Source: Glutamicibacter ardleyensis
GTDB lineage: Bacteria > Actinomycetota > Actinomycetes > Actinomycetales > Micrococcaceae
Length of the DNA stretch: 64,000 nucleotides
Assembly: GCF_014644555.1 (NCBI RefSeq)
Contig: NZ_BMKX01000002.1
Coordinates: forward strand, 62,001-126,000
Direction: 5' to 3'
How positions within the stretch are numbered: the stretch's first letter is position 1; each line of letters begins with the position of its first letter. Position numbers and translations under genes: made by a program. Below the pieces are notes generated by a model. It was given only the letters and a program-made list of their open reading frames with translations. It did no database searches and was not told where the DNA came from. This document shows, piece by piece, positions 25,421-34,332 of this stretch.

Positions 25421-26107
25421 ATGAGCAAGTCAATCGTGGTCATCTCTGGTGGTCTGGGTAACCCTTCGAGCACTTCACTTTTGGGGCGTCAGATTGGCGA
25501 AAGTGTCGCTACTGAACTTGCCGTCGCTGGCATCCAAGCTGATGTGCTTAACGTAGAACTACGTGAGTACGCCCACGAGATTGTAAACAACATGCTCACC
25601 GGCTTCGCTCCTCCGGCGCTGCAGAAGATTATCGATGCGGTGGTCGCATCGGATGTATTGGTGTCCGTCACTCCGGTCTTCTCTGCTTCAGTATCGGGAC
25701 TGTTTAAATCCTTTATCGATATTCTGGATCCGCGGTCATTAGAAGCAAAACCAGTTGTTCTGGCCGCAACCGCCGGTTCGCAGCGTCATCAGCTCGCCGT
25801 TGATTACGCCATGCGGCCAATTTTCTCCTACCTGCGTACTCAGGTTATGCCGACCACTGTATTTGCCGCCTCCGAAGACTTTGGCGGCCAAGGGCTTGCC
25901 GGAACCCTGTCCGAGCGAACCCGCCGAGCAGCTCGCGAAGTCGTTGTAGCCTTGTCTGCCGATGAGGGAACCCTGCAGGCCGATAGTGATTTAGGTGATA
26001 CGCGTTCAATTGCGCCATCGGTCAGTGACACCGCCAATCCCAACGATCCGCTGACAACTCTTCCTTTTGAAGCCTTGCTAGCAAGTGTGCAAGGAAGCAG
26101 AAGCTAA
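25421..26107 (+). CDS. NAD(P)H-dependent FMN reductase (CE1759-like)
   Basis: A 228-residue flavodoxin-fold reductase. SIVVISGGLGNPSSTSLLG is the phosphate-binding loop, SDVLVSVTPVFSASVSGLFKSFID the FMN-site segment, and AATAGSQRHQLAVDYAMRP the third block. Such enzymes supply reduced FMN to two-component monooxygenases. The last 35 residues after VVVALSADEG are low in conservation. It is divergent from kynA with a 150-bp promoter region, and it precedes HpaH/HpaI-like genes, so it may serve an aromatic monooxygenase encoded elsewhere. Confidence 0.85.
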   Translation: MSKSIVVISGGLGNPSSTSLLGRQIGESVATELAVAGIQADVLNVELREYAHEIVNNMLTGFAPPALQKIIDAVVASDVLVSVTPVFSASVSGLFKSFIDILDPRSLEAKPVVLAATAGSQRHQLAVDYAMRPIFSYLRTQVMPTTVFAASEDFGGQGLAGTLSERTRRAAREVVVALSADEGTLQADSDLGDTRSIAPSVSDTANPNDPLTTLPFEALLASVQGSRS

Positions 26108-26262
26108 AGCATGGATTTGGCATCATCGCGCTAAATATTAGGGGTGTGAATGTTAGTACGATGTGCCAGAAGCCTTGAAGCTCGATAGCATTATTCCTTG
26201 TGAGCTACATCATCCAGGGTGCTCACATAGATGTAACTCGAAAGCGAAAGGTGTAGCCGTCG

Positions 26263-27048
26263 ATGCTATCCGAGGAAACTATCACGGCGATTGCCGATGA
26301 ACTTGTCGAAGCAGGAGCCACCCGCACTCCGGTTCCGCGACTAACTGCGCGCTACCCAGAGATGACGGTGGAGGATTCCTACCGCGTCCAGAACCTCTGG
26401 CGTCAGCGCTCGGAAGCCGCAGGGCGCAAACTCGTAGGACGCAAGATCGGGTTGACCTCGCGGGCCATGCAGATGGCTACAGGCATTACCGAACCGGATT
26501 ACGGGATCATCTTCGATGACATGCTCTACGACTCGGGCGCGAGTTTTAAATGGTCTGACTTTACCGGTGCACGCGTCGAGATGGAACTTGCCTTCAAGCT
26601 GAAGAAGGATATTGAGGGCCCTAACGCCAATATTTTTGATGTACTCGAAGCCACCGAATATGTCATTCCAGCCCTAGAAATCCTCGATGCCCGCGTGGAA
26701 ATGGAAGGGCGCACCATCGTCGACACCATTAGCGATAACGCGGCCATGGGTGCGATGGTCATGGGCGGAAATCCCATGAAGCCTGATGCAATTGACCTGC
26801 GTTGGGTCTCTGGAATCCTCTTCAAGAACCAGACGGTGGAAGAAACCGGCGTCGCCGCAGGTGTGCTCAACCACCCGGCAGCCGGCGTGTACTGGCTGGC
26901 TAACAAGATCGCCCCGCACGGCGACAAGCTTAAAGCCGGAGAGATCATCTTGGCCGGTTCATTCACCCGACCTATGTGGGTCAATGAAAATGACACAGTC
27001 TTTGCCGACTACGGACCGATGGGAACAGTGACATGTCATTTCGAGTAG
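26263..27048 (+). CDS. hpaH: 2-oxo-hept-4-ene-1,7-dioate hydratase
   Basis: A 261-residue member of the MhpD/HpaH hydratase family, which adds water to 2-oxohept-4-ene-1,7-dioate in homoprotocatechuate (4-hydroxyphenylacetate) degradation. GRKIGLTSRAMQMATGITEPDYG, RVEMELAFKLKKD and SDNAAMGAMVMGG are strongly HpaH-like (each quoted in part). GAAAGG lies 10 bases before the ATG. It overlaps hpaI by 16 bp, so hydratase and aldolase are made together. Confidence 0.9.
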   Translation: MLSEETITAIADELVEAGATRTPVPRLTARYPEMTVEDSYRVQNLWRQRSEAAGRKLVGRKIGLTSRAMQMATGITEPDYGIIFDDMLYDSGASFKWSDFTGARVEMELAFKLKKDIEGPNANIFDVLEATEYVIPALEILDARVEMEGRTIVDTISDNAAMGAMVMGGNPMKPDAIDLRWVSGILFKNQTVEETGVAAGVLNHPAAGVYWLANKIAPHGDKLKAGEIILAGSFTRPMWVNENDTVFADYGPMGTVTCHFE

Positions 27049-27842
27049 ATCCTGACCGGTCACTGAAAGACGCCTTGCGCGGTGCTGACCATGCTCTAAC
27101 CGGCATTTGGGTTTGCTCTGCCTCAGCACTGAATGCAGAAATCTGTGCGGGTGCCGGCTTTGACTGGCTCTTCATAGATGCTGAACATTCCCCCAACGAT
27201 CTGCAAAATGTGCTTGCACAGCTCCAGGCGGTCCGCGGTTACCCTACAATTCCTGTAGTTCGCCCTCCGGTCAATGACCCGGTGATTATCAAGCAGTTCT
27301 TAGATCTTGGGGTGCAATCACTGATCATCCCGATGGTCAATGACGCACAGCAGGCCGCCGCAGCGGTAGCGGCTTGCAATTACCCGCCGCTTGGCGTTCG
27401 TGGTGTCGGTTCGGCCTTGGCTCGTTCGGCCCGCTGGAACCGCATACCGGACTACCTCACCCGCGCGGCGGAGACTATCACCGTGATGGTGCAGATTGAA
27501 TCCGCCGAGGCGGTAGGCAATGTTGCGGATATCGTGGCCACTGAGGGAATTGACGGGATCTTCATCGGCCCGTCAGACCTTGCCGCCTCCATGGGGGTTA
27601 TCGGACAACAAGGTCATCCAGACGTGGTCGCTGGGGTCATAAAGTCGATTCAGGCTGCAAAGTCCGCCGGAAAATACGCAGGCGTTAATGCTTTCGATCA
27701 AGCCAGCGCACGCAAGTACATCGAAGCAGGTGCCGACTATGTGGGCGTCGGCGCCGACGTTGCACTGCTGGCCCGGGCTACCGAGGCACTCGCAGCCAGT
27801 TTTAAAGGCGAGTCGCAAAGCTCCGCCCCGGCGAGCTACTGA
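27033..27842 (+). CDS. hpaI: 4-hydroxy-2-oxoheptane-1,7-dioate aldolase (HpcH/HpaI family)
   Basis: A 269-residue class II aldolase that splits the HpaH product to pyruvate and succinate semialdehyde. GIWVCSASALNAEICAGAGFDWLFIDAEHSP (substrate and base region, quoted across two motifs), RPPVNDPVIIKQFLDLGVQ, VQIESAEAVGN with the metal-binding Glu, and FIGPSDLAASMG are family blocks. Its ATG lies within the end of hpaH (16-bp overlap). The upstream hpa genes (dioxygenase, dehydrogenase, isomerase, monooxygenase) are not in the window. Confidence 0.92.
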   Translation: MSFRVDPDRSLKDALRGADHALTGIWVCSASALNAEICAGAGFDWLFIDAEHSPNDLQNVLAQLQAVRGYPTIPVVRPPVNDPVIIKQFLDLGVQSLIIPMVNDAQQAAAAVAACNYPPLGVRGVGSALARSARWNRIPDYLTRAAETITVMVQIESAEAVGNVADIVATEGIDGIFIGPSDLAASMGVIGQQGHPDVVAGVIKSIQAAKSAGKYAGVNAFDQASARKYIEAGADYVGVGADVALLARATEALAASFKGESQSSAPASY

Positions 27843-27863
27843 TACCTGCATCGGTGAGGTGAT

Positions 27864-29234
27864 GTGCCACCGTTGCGCGTCGATTCTCAACGGGCGACGC
27901 CAATGGTGGCACCATTGAAGATGATGAGCCGCGAAAAGAAACCCATGAAAGCCGTGATGTTGCGTCTGCGCAACGGATGGCCGATGCCTCTTGCCCTGCA
28001 GGGTGTATTCGAAATTGTACAGTCCATCGTTTTCTGCATGGCACTGTTAACCGTGCCTCTGGTCGCGGTGTATTTCAGCGGTGGTTTCCTCGAAAATTCA
28101 TTTGAGACGATCCTGCAATTTGGTGGGTTACTGTGGCTGCTCATTCATGGGGTACCGCTTGAAGTGCTAAATCTCGGCCCGGAAGCGGATCCGAGCGCGG
28201 TTTCGGGTTTGCTCACCTTGCTGCCTTTGGGCCTGAGCCTATTGCCCTTCATCTTTTGTTGGCGTGCCGGCCGGCGCATTGCCAGAGCCTCCTACACCGA
28301 CCAGCTTTGGCAGGGTTTGGCCGGAGCTTTTATCACCTACGGAGCTATCGGCACCGGAATCGCATTTTTGGCTAGTAACTCCTATGCCAAGGCCAACCTC
28401 ATATCGGCCACGTTTATCCCTTTGATCATCGCTTTTATCGGGCTGATTTTTGGTGCTCGCCGTGAGGCAGGCTCGTGGGGCAGGCTGATCGGTGTAGACG
28501 TCGCGGCGCATATTTCGCGTATTTCCCCGCACCGGCGATGGGCCGGAACCTATGTATGGCACGTGATCGTGGCAGGGTTCATTGGATATATGGCCGCGGT
28601 AGCCATTTCCGGAATTCTCATGAGCATCACCGTTGGCTTGCACTGGGCCGATGTCGCAAATATTTACCAGGAACTGCGCCCAGGGCCTATCGGATCCTTC
28701 GCGCTGACCTTACTGCAGCTCGGACTTATCCCGAACGCGGTTTTCTGGGTACTTTCTTGGATCAGCGGTGGCGGGTTCAGCATTGGCACCGGCAGCACTC
28801 TCTCAACACTCGAAACGACCGTGGGTCCGCTACCTTCGATGCCGCTATTCGCCGCCTTGCCATCGGGTGAGGCAGGAAATCAATGGCTATTCCTGTTGTT
28901 GCCGGTGCTCGCAGGAATCGTTGCCGGTTGGTACTTCCTTCGCGTGGGCGAAAATCACCTCGAGGATTGGTTTGCCCGACGTATCCCCTTCAACATTCTT
29001 TCGCTTGGCGTCTCGACACTGTGCTTGGCAGTGTTCACCGGAATCGCTGCAGGGCTGGTGAGCCTCGCCGGTTCGTGGCTGTCCTCGGGTTCTTTGGCCA
29101 TCGGAAGGCTGACCGAGCTAGGGCCACATATGTGGGTCACGGCCGGTGCTCTAGCGCTGCAAATTGGACTCGGCACAGCTATTGGCTATCTAGTGGCCCC
29201 ACTGTTCGAAACCGATCCAGTACTGGAAGGCTAG
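27864..29234 (+). CDS. DUF6350 polytopic membrane protein
   Basis: A protein of up to 456 residues with about ten membrane segments. Late in the sequence are GGGFSIGTGSTLSTLETTVGPLPSMPLFAALPSG-type blocks (quoted in part as GFSIGTGS and GPLPSMPLFAALPS), which mark the DUF6350 family of Actinobacteria, often found close to purN and purH as here. Function unknown; some members are described as cell-division or cell-envelope related. The start is uncertain: GTG 27864, ATG 27903, ATG 27921 and ATG 27945 are all possible and none has a good ribosome-binding site. Confidence 0.78.
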   Translation: MPPLRVDSQRATPMVAPLKMMSREKKPMKAVMLRLRNGWPMPLALQGVFEIVQSIVFCMALLTVPLVAVYFSGGFLENSFETILQFGGLLWLLIHGVPLEVLNLGPEADPSAVSGLLTLLPLGLSLLPFIFCWRAGRRIARASYTDQLWQGLAGAFITYGAIGTGIAFLASNSYAKANLISATFIPLIIAFIGLIFGARREAGSWGRLIGVDVAAHISRISPHRRWAGTYVWHVIVAGFIGYMAAVAISGILMSITVGLHWADVANIYQELRPGPIGSFALTLLQLGLIPNAVFWVLSWISGGGFSIGTGSTLSTLETTVGPLPSMPLFAALPSGEAGNQWLFLLLPVLAGIVAGWYFLRVGENHLEDWFARRIPFNILSLGVSTLCLAVFTGIAAGLVSLAGSWLSSGSLAIGRLTELGPHMWVTAGALALQIGLGTAIGYLVAPLFETDPVLEG

Positions 29235-29258
29235 CTGCTCCTGCTTGTGGCTGAGGTT

Positions 29259-29894
29259 TTAACGGATCGGGCGTAATGTCAACGAATCACCGTTGGCCCG
29301 CGGGAGCTGAAACTCGCCCAGTTGCTGAGATGTTTGCGAAGTCATCACGAGCAAGACCGCTGAATCAGCGGAGATGATCTCGACCGGAGGACGCAGATCA
29401 CTGTGATTTTCAGGGACCAGCTCCCTAATGGCTTCGGTAGCGCTCTGCTCAGAAATATCCGGTGGCAGCAAGTAGCTGACAACATCAAAGCTTGATTCAC
29501 CCCCGGTGGTTTCCAGCAGAATGCCGTTGTCCAACACGTGCTGAACAGGCGGGCAGGTAGACGAAGCAATCTCGGGGTCGCCACCTTGTTCCTTGGGAGC
29601 TGCGAGTGTCAGCAGGCACAACTCACCGCCTTCGCCTTCCGCCACAAAATGCTCTCCATATCCCGAACTGGCAAGGTGGCGTTGCGAGTCCACAGCGTAG
29701 GTGCCGCTGGCTTCAAATCCTTCGGGAAGTTGATCCTTGTCGGTTACTTCGTCAACGAGTCGCGGCATGAGCTCGGCCGCGGACGGTGGAGACTGTGATT
29801 CTTCGACCCTGGAATCCTGGCTAGAACACCCGGAAGCCATCAGGAGGCCGGTGAGAGTTAACGCAAAGACCTTAGTGCCGCGTCGAATCTTCAT
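29259..29894 (-). CDS. putative lipoprotein of unknown function
   Basis: A 211-residue protein with a basic start, a hydrophobic stretch and lipobox MASGC (Cys at 23), so it should be attached to the outer face of the membrane. The rest is acidic and Ser/Glu-rich with two Cys (in ELCLLT and STCPP) that could form a disulfide. I recognise no domain. It is convergent with the DUF6350 gene (24-bp gap). Confidence 0.7.
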   Translation of the reverse strand: MKIRRGTKVFALTLTGLLMASGCSSQDSRVEESQSPPSAAELMPRLVDEVTDKDQLPEGFEASGTYAVDSQRHLASSGYGEHFVAEGEGGELCLLTLAAPKEQGGDPEIASSTCPPVQHVLDNGILLETTGGESSFDVVSYLLPPDISEQSATEAIRELVPENHSDLRPPVEIISADSAVLLVMTSQTSQQLGEFQLPRANGDSLTLRPIR

Positions 29895-30004
29895 ATTTTT
29901 TCAGTTCCTTGATCGGTGACGGTTTGAGTGCCTAGCTAGAAGTCTAAACATCGAGAATCGCCGAACCAAAATATCGAATGAAATAAATATGACCTAGTAA
30001 ATCT

Positions 30005-30526
30005 CTATGCCTGCAAGTCCCACATATGGTGCAATACGTCGTGCCAGGCATATTGGTTTAGGGTTGCGACGGTAAATGCCGCGCCATTTGAGCGCAATCC
30101 TTGACGGCCATAGGCAGTCGGATCGATGGCTGCCAAATTCTGAATGTAAAGCGACGCAGAGGCTCGCAACCGGGTGGCAGCCGTGTCGGTATCCAGATCG
30201 TTGTAGTGACCTTTTTCGGCGGCTTGATCCTGATCCCAATCAGGGAAGGTCGGATCATCTTGGTTCGTCATCAGCTTCAGGCGTTCGGTCATCGTCACTA
30301 ACATGTCGGCGACATGAACCACATACTCTTGATCGCTCCAGCGCGCAGGATCGGTTCGGACTTTTGCTTGCGGACGGTGCAGAGCAAGTAAATAGCGGTC
30401 TACGAATTGGGGCAGCTGCTCAATCACCTGTGCCGGGGACACCTCACGCACATCATGATGGCACTGGGTGCAGATAGATTCCAGAACGAAGGTCCAGTTC
30501 TTCCCATCGGGGATGATCTCTGTCAT
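30005..30526 (-). CDS. DinB-superfamily protein (possible mycothiol-dependent enzyme)
   Basis: A 173-residue helical protein with the DinB metal-site pattern: His in EYVVHVADML (about 72) and the HxxxH pair in YAWHDVLHHMWDL at the C-terminus. DinB-like proteins in Actinobacteria include thiol-dependent transferases that use mycothiol, but the substrate is unknown. The N-terminus has CTQCHHDV, a possible extra metal or thiol site. It is divergent from purN. Confidence 0.75.
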   Translation of the reverse strand: MTEIIPDGKNWTFVLESICTQCHHDVREVSPAQVIEQLPQFVDRYLLALHRPQAKVRTDPARWSDQEYVVHVADMLVTMTERLKLMTNQDDPTFPDWDQDQAAEKGHYNDLDTDTAATRLRASASLYIQNLAAIDPTAYGRQGLRSNGAAFTVATLNQYAWHDVLHHMWDLQA

Positions 30527-30641
30527 GACAAGCTCCTAGGCTGGTTGCTCTTGAACACAGTCTAGGCGCAGCGAATTGGCAGGTGTGAGCACTGTTACTT
30601 CACCCGTCGTGCAGTATGCAAAGTGAGCGCACCGCGAACCG

Positions 30642-30647
30642 TAGAAT
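30642..30647 (+). promoter_or_regulatory. candidate -10 TAGAAT of purN (leaderless)
   Basis: TAGAAT ends 7 bases before the ATG at 30655, and no ribosome-binding site is visible, which fits a leaderless message. The same AACC/AACGTAGAATGG context recurs before the SDR gene at 31242. Confidence 0.4.
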
Positions 30648-30654
30648 GGCTAGT

Positions 30655-31224
30655 ATGCGCATTGTTGTACTTGTCTCAGGAACTGGTTCGAATCTTCAGT
30701 CGGTTATCGACGCCGTCGCCAGCAAGCAATTAGCTGATGTAGAGATCGCAGCGGTTGGTGCTGACAAGCATGGGACCTACGGTGTAGAACGTTCCGAAGC
30801 TGCTGGCATCGAAACATTTGTGGTCAATTTTAAAGACTACGAAGACCGTGGAGAATGGAACCACGCATTGACGCAAAAATGCCAGTCCTATCAGCCTGAT
30901 TATGTGGTTTCCTCGGGATTCATGCGAATTGTGGGCGAAGAGTTCATCAACGCATTTGACGGGACCTACATCAACACTCATCCGGCGTTGCTTCCATCGT
31001 TCCCAGGTGCGCACGGAGTGCGCGACGCGCTTGCGTACGGTGTTAAGGTCACCGGGTGCACGGTACATATTGCCGATGCAGGGGTGGACACCGGCCCGAT
31101 TCTGCGTCAAGAATCCGTGGCAGTTCTCGATGAGGACACCGAAGAAACCTTGCATGAGCGCATCAAGGTGGTCGAACGCCGACTGCTCATCGCCACCCTG
31201 GGCGACTTGGCCCGGAACAAATAG
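30655..31224 (+). CDS. purN: phosphoribosylglycinamide formyltransferase
   Basis: Transfers a formyl group from 10-formyl-tetrahydrofolate to GAR in purine synthesis. The protein of 189 residues has RIVVLVSGTGSNLQS, the catalytic Asn/His/Asp set (YINTHPALLPSFPGAHG and DAGVDTGPI), and normal length from the ATG at 30655. A nearby ATG at 30646 would add three residues. purH lies 10 kb downstream instead of directly after it, with unrelated genes between. Confidence 0.95.
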   Translation: MRIVVLVSGTGSNLQSVIDAVASKQLADVEIAAVGADKHGTYGVERSEAAGIETFVVNFKDYEDRGEWNHALTQKCQSYQPDYVVSSGFMRIVGEEFINAFDGTYINTHPALLPSFPGAHGVRDALAYGVKVTGCTVHIADAGVDTGPILRQESVAVLDEDTEETLHERIKVVERRLLIATLGDLARNK

Positions 31225-31241
31225 CTAACCGTAAGCCAACG

Positions 31242-31247
31242 TAGAAT
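31242..31247 (+). promoter_or_regulatory. candidate -10 TAGAAT of the SDR gene
   Basis: TAGAAT lies 10 bases before the ATG at 31258 in the context GTAGAATGG, nearly the same as in front of purN. It supports a separate promoter for the SDR gene and a start at 31258 rather than the ATG at 31246, which lies inside the element. Confidence 0.35.
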
Positions 31248-31257
31248 GGATGGCGAT

Positions 31258-32772
31258 ATGAGCGAACATCCAGACTTGGCCGAACCGACTGGCAACGAGC
31301 CCCTTTTCACCGACGCCGAATTGATGACCGCGCTGAAAGTGCTGGGAACAGTGCATCAACTTCCCAGTGACGACGAGCGGCATATTGCCGTGCGCCGTGC
31401 CACGAGCAATATGTTCAAGGCAGCCAAGCGTTACCGGAAGTCGCAGAAGCGCGCGGAGATCACCGCGGCAGACCGTGCAGCGATCGAACGGACCGCCACG
31501 GGCTCCCCGCAACGCCTGGATGACGAAACCCTTGGGCTTGATCTGAGTTCCGGCACCGAAGAACTTACCGCTGGACAGTACCTGCGTCCGCGCGGATGTT
31601 ATATCTGTAAAAAGCGGTACACCACAGTTGATGCCTTCCACCACTACCTGTGTCCGGACTGCGCGGCAGCAGGCCGGGAGCGTCGGGACGCCCGCGCAGA
31701 TCTCCGCGGCAAACGTGCGCTGCTAACCGGCGGACGAGCAAAAATTGGTATGCACATTGCACTTCGCCTATTACGTGATGGCGCGCATACGACCATCACG
31801 ACCCGCTTCCCCAGAGACGCTGCACGACGCTTTGCAGCGGTGGAAGACGCTGCTCACTGGATCCACCGGCTACGGATCGTTGGTATTGATCTACGTGACC
31901 CTGCTCAGGTGATCTCCCTGGCTGACCGAGTTGCTGCCGAGGGAACCTTGGACATCTTGATCAACAATGCCGCTCAAACGGTGCGCCGCACCTCGAACTC
32001 CTATCAGCACCTGATCGAGGCGGAAGCTCAGCAACTACCCGCAGAACTTGAAATGTCCCAAGGCGGCCCTGAAATCTGGGGCGAAGCCAACCCGCCGGCC
32101 GTCCATCCCAAGGCGCTGGCCAGCGCGTTGGGACTCGAAGGCTCTTTGCTGCTCGCGGTTTCGGAGAACTCGCACTATGACGCGCAAGCGCTCGCCGAGG
32201 CAGCAATGACCGCTGGGTCGGCAAGCTTAGAACGCATTAGCGCTGGAACTGCCATCGATGCTGGCGGTTTGGTCCCCGATGTGGTCACCGAAAATTCTTG
32301 GACCCAGATCCTTGGAAACGTGGATGCCCTGGAGATGCTCGAAGTGCAGTTGTGCAATGTCACTGCTCCCTTCTTGCTGGCCTCCCGGCTGCGTCCGGCC
32401 CTGGCGGCTTCGGATGCGCACCGTAAATATATCGTGAATGTCTCCGCTATGGAGGGACAGTTTTCACGTCGGTACAAGGGTGCGGGTCATCCGCATACCA
32501 ACATGGCCAAGGCCTCGCTCAATATGCTCACCCGCACGAGCGCGGAAGAAATGCTGCAGACCGATCGAATTTTGATGTCTGCCGTGGATACCGGGTGGAT
32601 TACCGATGAACGGCCCCACGATTCAAAGGTTCGGATGGTGGCCGAAGGGTGGCATGCGCCGTTGGATCTGATCGATGGTGCGGCACGTGTTTACCAGCCG
32701 ATAGTTGATGGCGAACGCGGTATTGATCTGTACGGCTGTTTTCTCAAGGATTATGAACCATCACCCTGGTAA
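31258..32772 (+). CDS. zinc-ribbon SDR-family protein with altered active site
   Basis: A 504-residue protein. The first 110 residues are helical and basic; a four-Cys zinc ribbon follows (C-YI-C ... C-PD-C, about 114-135). From about 150 there is a short-chain dehydrogenase fold: LLTGGRAKIG (NAD-binding turn), DILINNAA, IVNVSAMEGQF with the catalytic Ser, and HTNMAKASLNML around the catalytic Lys. At the position of the usual Tyr (YxxxK) stands Thr. A stretch of about 100 residues is inserted between NNAAQ and the Ser strand. Function unknown; it may be a binding or non-classical enzyme. Its 3' neighbour is convergent. Confidence 0.75.
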   Translation: MSEHPDLAEPTGNEPLFTDAELMTALKVLGTVHQLPSDDERHIAVRRATSNMFKAAKRYRKSQKRAEITAADRAAIERTATGSPQRLDDETLGLDLSSGTEELTAGQYLRPRGCYICKKRYTTVDAFHHYLCPDCAAAGRERRDARADLRGKRALLTGGRAKIGMHIALRLLRDGAHTTITTRFPRDAARRFAAVEDAAHWIHRLRIVGIDLRDPAQVISLADRVAAEGTLDILINNAAQTVRRTSNSYQHLIEAEAQQLPAELEMSQGGPEIWGEANPPAVHPKALASALGLEGSLLLAVSENSHYDAQALAEAAMTAGSASLERISAGTAIDAGGLVPDVVTENSWTQILGNVDALEMLEVQLCNVTAPFLLASRLRPALAASDAHRKYIVNVSAMEGQFSRRYKGAGHPHTNMAKASLNMLTRTSAEEMLQTDRILMSAVDTGWITDERPHDSKVRMVAEGWHAPLDLIDGAARVYQPIVDGERGIDLYGCFLKDYEPSPW

Positions 32773-33027
32773 ACGGCTGTTCCGTCACCGCGGCAAGGCG
32801 AATTTCGGGCCAGCGCCTGCCGAGCCCTTGCTGGTCACGGGGAGATGCCCGGTTCCTTCGCCAGGAGACAAAGAACAGCCAATAGCAGCGCCCGCTGAGG
32901 TTTACGCCATCCCAGCATGGCGGACGCGTGCAATCTGCCGTTGGTTGCCTCGATGCAGCTCGTCGACAGGTTGCCGCAGCCAGGCGGATGGCCGGAACTT
33001 GGTACCCATGCGAGGCGATACCTTCTG

Positions 33028-33696
33028 CTAGCTTGACTGGGACGCGGCCTGGGCAGGTAATTGCACCTCAGCGAGAACCTTCGAGTCGACATCGCGTAAC
33101 TGGATCGAGGAAATTTCGTCCAGCTGTGCTGGTACGGCCCCGGTCATTTGTGTTTTGCCCGTTTTAGTAGCGCGCCAAGCTCCTGCCTGTTGCACGGCAC
33201 CGGAGGAATTGACCACCCAGAGCGACAGCGTGCCCTGAGTCGGGAGTCCGCTCCCGTCGAATTGAAGTTCGGTGCCCCACGCTTTGGCGTTCAATCCCAG
33301 CCCGACCTGCTGACCGGCAACGCCAACGACTTCATAACTGGCATCCGGTGCCGGCGCGGGGCGCACAACCGGGGCGAGGAAGACTCCGGCGGTCACCGAA
33401 GCTGCTACCGCGGCGGCGACTGCCGAGCGTTGCAGGATGCGCCGCGAGCGACGCCGGGCGCGCAAGGCTTCCAGCAAATCATTTTCTGGACTCACCGCGG
33501 GTTCTGTGGGACGAGACTCCAGTAACGCGCGGGCAGTTCCCGCATCCACCGCACCGAGCCGGCTGGCCATGGGAGCGAAGGCTGCCATTTCCTTTCGGCA
33601 TTCCGGGCATCCGGCGAGGTGCGATTCGAAGGCAACCTGCTCATCGGAGTTCAACCCGCCCAGGGTGTATGCTCCAAGATCAATGTGCTCGTTCAT
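33028..33696 (-). CDS. zinc-binding anti-sigma factor (RskA-like)
   Basis: A 222-residue single-pass membrane protein. The cytoplasmic N-terminus has the ZAS motif (His near residue 4, then HLAGCPEC as HxxxCxxC), one membrane span lies at about 90-110 (SAVAAAVAASVTAGVFLAP), and the outer part is an RskA-type beta domain (GTLSLWVVNSSGAV). It should hold the co-encoded ECF sigma factor until a signal at the envelope releases it. The ATG overlaps the sigma stop (ATGA). Confidence 0.88.
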   Translation of the reverse strand: MNEHIDLGAYTLGGLNSDEQVAFESHLAGCPECRKEMAAFAPMASRLGAVDAGTARALLESRPTEPAVSPENDLLEALRARRRSRRILQRSAVAAAVAASVTAGVFLAPVVRPAPAPDASYEVVGVAGQQVGLGLNAKAWGTELQFDGSGLPTQGTLSLWVVNSSGAVQQAGAWRATKTGKTQMTGAVPAQLDEISSIQLRDVDSKVLAEVQLPAQAASQSS

Positions 33697-34268
33697 TGCC
33701 CAACCCCCATCTCCTCCAAGATCCCGCGCAGGGAACGCATTGCGTAGTATGCCCGTGATTTCACCGTGCCCTGCGGTATTCCAAGGTCCTGTGCTGCCTG
33801 TGCCACCGTGGAACCCAAATAATGAAGATGCAAAACAACCGTGCGGTGTTCGAAGGTTAAGCGCGATAGTGCTTCTTCCATCAGTATCCGGTCCAGTGCC
33901 TCTGATATTTCCCGTGAGGAGCTGCTAGCCTCCGGATCGGTTTCGCCCAAGGGCGAGGCCGAAATTCGGGCCGTCGCACGGCGGTGCCGATCGATTATCA
34001 CATTGCGCGCAGTCGCAAACAGGTAACTGCGCAGCGAACCGGTCAATACCGGGGCAGCCTTCCAAACCCTTAACACGGTCTCCTGCACAACATCTTCGGC
34101 CTCGTCTGGATCATTGGCGACACGCAAAACGAAGCGCCGCAGAGCCTGGCCATGCTCGCGGTAGATGTCAGAGACCACCTGTGCATCCAGTGGCACTTTT
34201 GCTCCAGTCAGTCGTCTTGCGGACAAAGCTTCACTCCCTAAGACGCGCCGCTGCACAAAATGGTTCAT
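33693..34268 (-). CDS. ECF sigma factor (SigK/SigL-like)
   Basis: A 191-residue ECF sigma factor. Region 2 (IYREHGQALRRFVLRVANDPDEAEDVVQETVLRVWK) and region 4 (LSRLTFEHRTVVLHLHYLGSTVAQAAQDLGIPQGTVKSRAYYA) are both intact (given here only as landmarks: DEAEDVVQETVLRVW and IPQGTVKSR). GGGAA lies before the ATG. It is followed by its anti-sigma factor and diverges from a COG4315 lipoprotein that is probably its target, as in SigK/RskA-type modules. Confidence 0.9.
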   Translation of the reverse strand: MNHFVQRRVLGSEALSARRLTGAKVPLDAQVVSDIYREHGQALRRFVLRVANDPDEAEDVVQETVLRVWKAAPVLTGSLRSYLFATARNVIIDRHRRATARISASPLGETDPEASSSSREISEALDRILMEEALSRLTFEHRTVVLHLHYLGSTVAQAAQDLGIPQGTVKSRAYYAMRSLRGILEEMGVGQ

Positions 34269-34307
34269 TCACATTCCCAGTATGCCCAGAAAAATTTCTA
34301 AAAACAT

Positions 34308-34332
34308 GAACCAGAACACATTTCCCTGCGTC
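34308..34332 (+). promoter_or_regulatory. candidate ECF-type promoter of the lipoprotein gene
   Basis: GAAC at 34308-34311 and CGTC at 34329-34332 are 17 bases apart, matching the common GAAC-N16/17-CGTC layout of ECF promoters. It lies about 100 bases upstream of the lipoprotein ATG and beside the divergent sigma gene. Confidence 0.35.

Noticed and set aside
32705-33031. Plus-strand frame between the SDR and anti-sigma genes
   Set aside because: It overlaps the end of the SDR gene in another frame, is Pro/Arg-rich and has no homology that I recognise; the 255-base gap appears empty.
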